NCBI RefSeq assembly: GCF_000821245.2
Contig: NZ_LN611424.1
Coordinates: 849,648-904,318 of the forward strand
Reading direction: 5' to 3'
DNA length: 54,671 bases
Origin: Virgibacillus senegalensis
Lineage (GTDB): Bacteria > Bacillota > Bacilli > Bacillales > Amphibacillaceae
Program-made: the position numbers and the translations under genes
Shown: positions 52,284-54,671 of the stretch, piece after piece
How positions within the stretch are numbered: the stretch's first letter is position 1
Layout: every line of letters begins with the position of its first letter
Notes under the pieces: generated by a model
What the model saw: only the letters and a program-made list of their open reading frames with translations
The model's database searches: none
Told to the model about the DNA's origin: nothing

Positions 52284-54194
52284 ATGGATGTAAAGTACAT
52301 CCCGGCAGACTGGGATAGAATGAAGGACGGTCTCGGCGACCTGATTGGGCTTGGGCGCTGGGGGAAAGGCATGATCGATGATTTAAAGGATATAACGGAA
52401 AACCTGGAAGACGCAGAATCGGATATCGCCAAATATGACCGGGATGGCGTCATTTCTTTTTCCCATATCGACAGGGAAGGAAAGTACCAATCCTTATTCG
52501 AAGATTTTAAAGTACTGCATGATTTTTCGGGAAAGGTTGGCGATATTGTAGACCGCACGATCGATGATCCTTTTCATGAGGACATCGATAAGTTTGTAAC
52601 AACCATGCGGGACGCCACCATTTCCAACTATACAACGAAAAACCGGATTGATGCGACGGAACAGCAAGTGATCTACCAGCGTTACGGCATGCAGGAAACC
52701 CGGGAAGTCCCGAAGGCGGAAGTTAGTCTGGATGACCTGCTCAGCGGCGATAACTTCTATGCGGAACAGCTGCAGCTGGAATACGACATGTGGAAAGCGG
52801 AGCATCCCGACCAGGAGTTCACGCAGGAAGAATACCGCATGGCCGCGGTCAATATGAACGCCTTTGAATATGAATCCATCAAGGACCAGCAACATAGCGA
52901 GGAATTTTGGGCGAATCTGGGAGCCCTTGTTGTAATAGTCGGTGCTGCTGTCATTTGTCCGCCTGCCGGCCTGGCCCTCGGCGCTGTCTATGGAAGCATG
53001 GAATTAAAATCTGCGATATCCGGAGAGGACTGGATATCTGGAAGAGAGCTTGGCACGGGCGAACGGTGGCTGCGAGGGGCTTTAAGCCCACTGGACATTG
53101 TTCCCGGCGTCGCCGGTCTGAAGAAGTTCAGCAGCGGTGTCCGTGTAGCCAACCAGGCTGCAGATATGGGCCAATTTGGGCTGAGATCAGGAATCAAAAC
53201 CAGTGTACAACGGGAACTGAAGCATGTAGGAGATATGATCACCACGGCAGGAAGACAATCGACAGCAAGGCTGAAAAGTGCCGGAGCCGCAGTCAAAGAC
53301 CGTGCCATACGGGATGCCATTTCTGCGGGCAAAGCAGCAGACAGCATGGTTACCTCTGCCAAAAATATCACCTCTACCCGAAATGTAGTCGCCATGGAGG
53401 AATTGGGTAAGGTCCATATGCCTGCCGAAAACACCCACTTCTTTGAGAGTAAAGTGAAAGATACGTTGAGTAAGGCAGAAGGAGTTAGTGTTAGTTCAGG
53501 GGCTAAGGGGACGGGTGAAATTAGTAATAAAGCAAGTAAAGTTAAAACTACCCTTGATGGTGTAGAATCCCAAAATAGTTTCAAAAAACAAGTGGGAAAA
53601 GTTTTAAAAAAACATAATTTAACGTTGAGTGACTTCCAAGAATTAAAACTAAAACATGTATCAGAATTAACTAGTAATGAAGTTCGTATTATGAAAGAAA
53701 TAAGAGATTCGGTACCTCCTATTACTAAAGATACCCTGTTACAGAAAACAATTCCAGAAAGTGATATCGAAAAATACTTATCTGGTGAGTATACGGAAAT
53801 AGGTGGATATATTGCTAAGTATGATGATGTTGGTCATATTAATAACTATGGTGAAGTGGTTGAATCTTTCCGCCTTGACTACACTTCATGGAATGGAAGT
53901 AGGCCATTTCCTGATGATGGGGATAGCTATGGAAAAATTAAATTTACAACTAACAATGAAGATAATATTAAGATTCCCTATGGAAAACGATTCGGTGGAA
54001 CGAATACAGACGGTCCACCTTGTACACAGAATGGTTTTACAGGATCCAGAAATGGCGAATTAGTTCCGGAATGGCAATTTGATAGTAGATATTTCCCTAA
54101 TAATGGAGCTGAATTATATAGAGTTAAGGACGGAATTGAGAAATTAGTAGCTATATATGATAGCGATCTAAAAAGGTTTATACCGGTCAAATAG
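52284..54194 (+). CDS. EsaD-type toxin with swapped C-terminal domain
   Basis: The 636-residue protein matches S. aureus EsaD (from memory) in its N-terminal half: DRDGVISF, IDDPFHEDIDKF, VSLDDLLSGDNF, a hydrophobic segment (about 210-238) and a PT-TG-like ISGRELGTGERWLRGALSPL at 248-267. From about residue 400 the DNA turns AT-rich and the protein changes. The last 210 residues contain GGYIAKYDDVGHINNYGEVV, FRLDYTSWNG and YGKRFGGTNTDGPPCTQNGF, with no HNH or nuclease pattern of EsaD. The activity of this domain is unknown to me. It is a polymorphic secreted toxin, neutralised presumably by the next gene. Confidence 0.82.
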   Translation: MDVKYIPADWDRMKDGLGDLIGLGRWGKGMIDDLKDITENLEDAESDIAKYDRDGVISFSHIDREGKYQSLFEDFKVLHDFSGKVGDIVDRTIDDPFHEDIDKFVTTMRDATISNYTTKNRIDATEQQVIYQRYGMQETREVPKAEVSLDDLLSGDNFYAEQLQLEYDMWKAEHPDQEFTQEEYRMAAVNMNAFEYESIKDQQHSEEFWANLGALVVIVGAAVICPPAGLALGAVYGSMELKSAISGEDWISGRELGTGERWLRGALSPLDIVPGVAGLKKFSSGVRVANQAADMGQFGLRSGIKTSVQRELKHVGDMITTAGRQSTARLKSAGAAVKDRAIRDAISAGKAADSMVTSAKNITSTRNVVAMEELGKVHMPAENTHFFESKVKDTLSKAEGVSVSSGAKGTGEISNKASKVKTTLDGVESQNSFKKQVGKVLKKHNLTLSDFQELKLKHVSELTSNEVRIMKEIRDSVPPITKDTLLQKTIPESDIEKYLSGEYTEIGGYIAKYDDVGHINNYGEVVESFRLDYTSWNGSRPFPDDGDSYGKIKFTTNNEDNIKIPYGKRFGGTNTDGPPCTQNGFTGSRNGELVPEWQFDSRYFPNNGAELYRVKDGIEKLVAIYDSDLKRFIPVK

Positions 54195-54210
54195 TAAGGG
54201 AGGATAATGT

Positions 54211-54618
54211 ATGGAAAAAGGAAGATTTGCAAAATATAAAAATAAAATCTTTAGAGTGAGTAATATTAATGGAGATAATATAAGATTAGTAAGTGAAGAT
54301 TTAGCCGATTTAAACAATGGTTTTAAAGAAAAGGTTTATTCTGGCAATATTAAAGATAGTACCAATCTCCCCAGGCTGTATATTAAGGAAGTAAAGAAAA
54401 AAGAGATTGACGAAATATTTGAAGTTGATTACAAAGCAAGACACAAAGGGCATATATTTAATTTGAGTTTTAATGCTTCAGGTTCACAATTTAGGCTAGG
54501 CACTACTAACGCAGAACTTGCAAAACAAAATGGATTTGAACGAACTGACAAATACTATTATGAGAAAATTGTAACACAAGATGAAATTGAAGTTTTGAAA
54601 TTTACAAAAAATCTGTAA
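54211..54618 (+). CDS. putative immunity protein
   Basis: The 135-residue, lysine-rich soluble protein begins with an SH3-like beta stretch (KYKNKIFRVSNINGDNIRLV) and has no signal. It starts 16 bases after the toxin stop with AAGGGAGGATAAT upstream and shares the AT-rich composition of the toxin's C-terminal module. Both suggest it travelled with that module as its cognate antidote. It is not similar to EsaG as I recall it. No direct evidence of binding can be read from sequence. Confidence 0.65.
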   Translation: MEKGRFAKYKNKIFRVSNINGDNIRLVSEDLADLNNGFKEKVYSGNIKDSTNLPRLYIKEVKKKEIDEIFEVDYKARHKGHIFNLSFNASGSQFRLGTTNAELAKQNGFERTDKYYYEKIVTQDEIEVLKFTKNL

Positions 54619-54671
54619 TGCTGGGGAATCTGTTCAAAACAGATAAAATGAATTTGTTGGTGTTTAGGTAA

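Noticed and set aside
52988-53584. Minus-strand frame of 198 codons under the toxin gene
   Set aside because: Mirror of the coding strand; composition and motifs support only the plus-strand toxin.
54619-54671. Further gene at the right edge
   Set aside because: The last 53 bases show no start with ribosome site; too little sequence to judge.

Overview
The window looks like the chromosome of a low-to-moderate GC member of the Bacillaceae. It has AGGAGG-type ribosome binding sites, frequent GTG/TTG starts, sigma-A promoters and rho-independent terminators. It carries a glycolate oxidase block laid out like Bacillus ysfB-glcD-glcF, a YukE/YueB-type secretion locus and a class D sortase. Genus and species cannot be fixed from the sequence.

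Layout. 0-2 kb: a decayed IS1182-type transposase fragment and a membrane acyltransferase. 2-3 kb: a cheW-cheY pair. 3-6 kb (minus): a PRPP synthetase paralogue with an altered ribose-phosphate loop, a Nudix hydrolase and a metallophosphoesterase. 5.7-9.7 kb (minus): glcF, glcD and their CdaR-type regulator. 9.9-13.8 kb: an unknown small protein, a TetR/membrane-protein divergon with twin operators, an Eis-like acetyltransferase and a DUF1206 membrane protein. 13.9-16.7 kb: a c-di-GMP-I riboswitch with terminator, ahead of a LuxR-type regulator with a degenerate receiver and a chemoreceptor. 16.9-19.4 kb (minus): a DUF4083 protein, a class D sortase and an alkaline phosphatase with a sorting signal. 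19.8-22.9 kb: convergent gndA and zwf.

23-38 kb is a carbohydrate island. The first unit is lacI, a GH13 alpha-glucosidase and a binding protein with two ABC permeases; an isochorismatase-type hydrolase and a small PH-like protein follow. The second unit is an ArsR-type regulator, a GH43 lipoprotein, another binding protein with two permeases, and a GH2 glycosidase. Neither ABC set has its own ATPase, so both probably share an MsmX-type ATPase encoded elsewhere. Intergenic repeats with GGGGTCAGTCCCC-type ends are scattered through this island; two 60-bp copies differing at one base bracket the first ABC cassette. A major facilitator gene (minus) closes the region.

39.8-54.6 kb is a complete type VIIb (Ess/Yuk) secretion locus: esxA, esaA(yueB), essA, esaB, essB, essC, then an esxC-position gene, an esxB-like WXG100 gene, esaE, an esxD-position gene, an EsaD-type toxin and a putative immunity gene. 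The gene order matches the Staphylococcus aureus ess locus. The toxin keeps an EsaD-like N-terminal and middle region, but its AT-rich C-terminal domain is not the EsaD nuclease. EsaA contains an AT-rich segment (about 41.59-42.72 kb) that looks like a replaced ectodomain module. These two features, the riboswitch-controlled chemoreceptor unit, the sortase-phosphatase pair and the repeat family are the most interesting items. All homology statements are from motif recognition and memory; no search was run.
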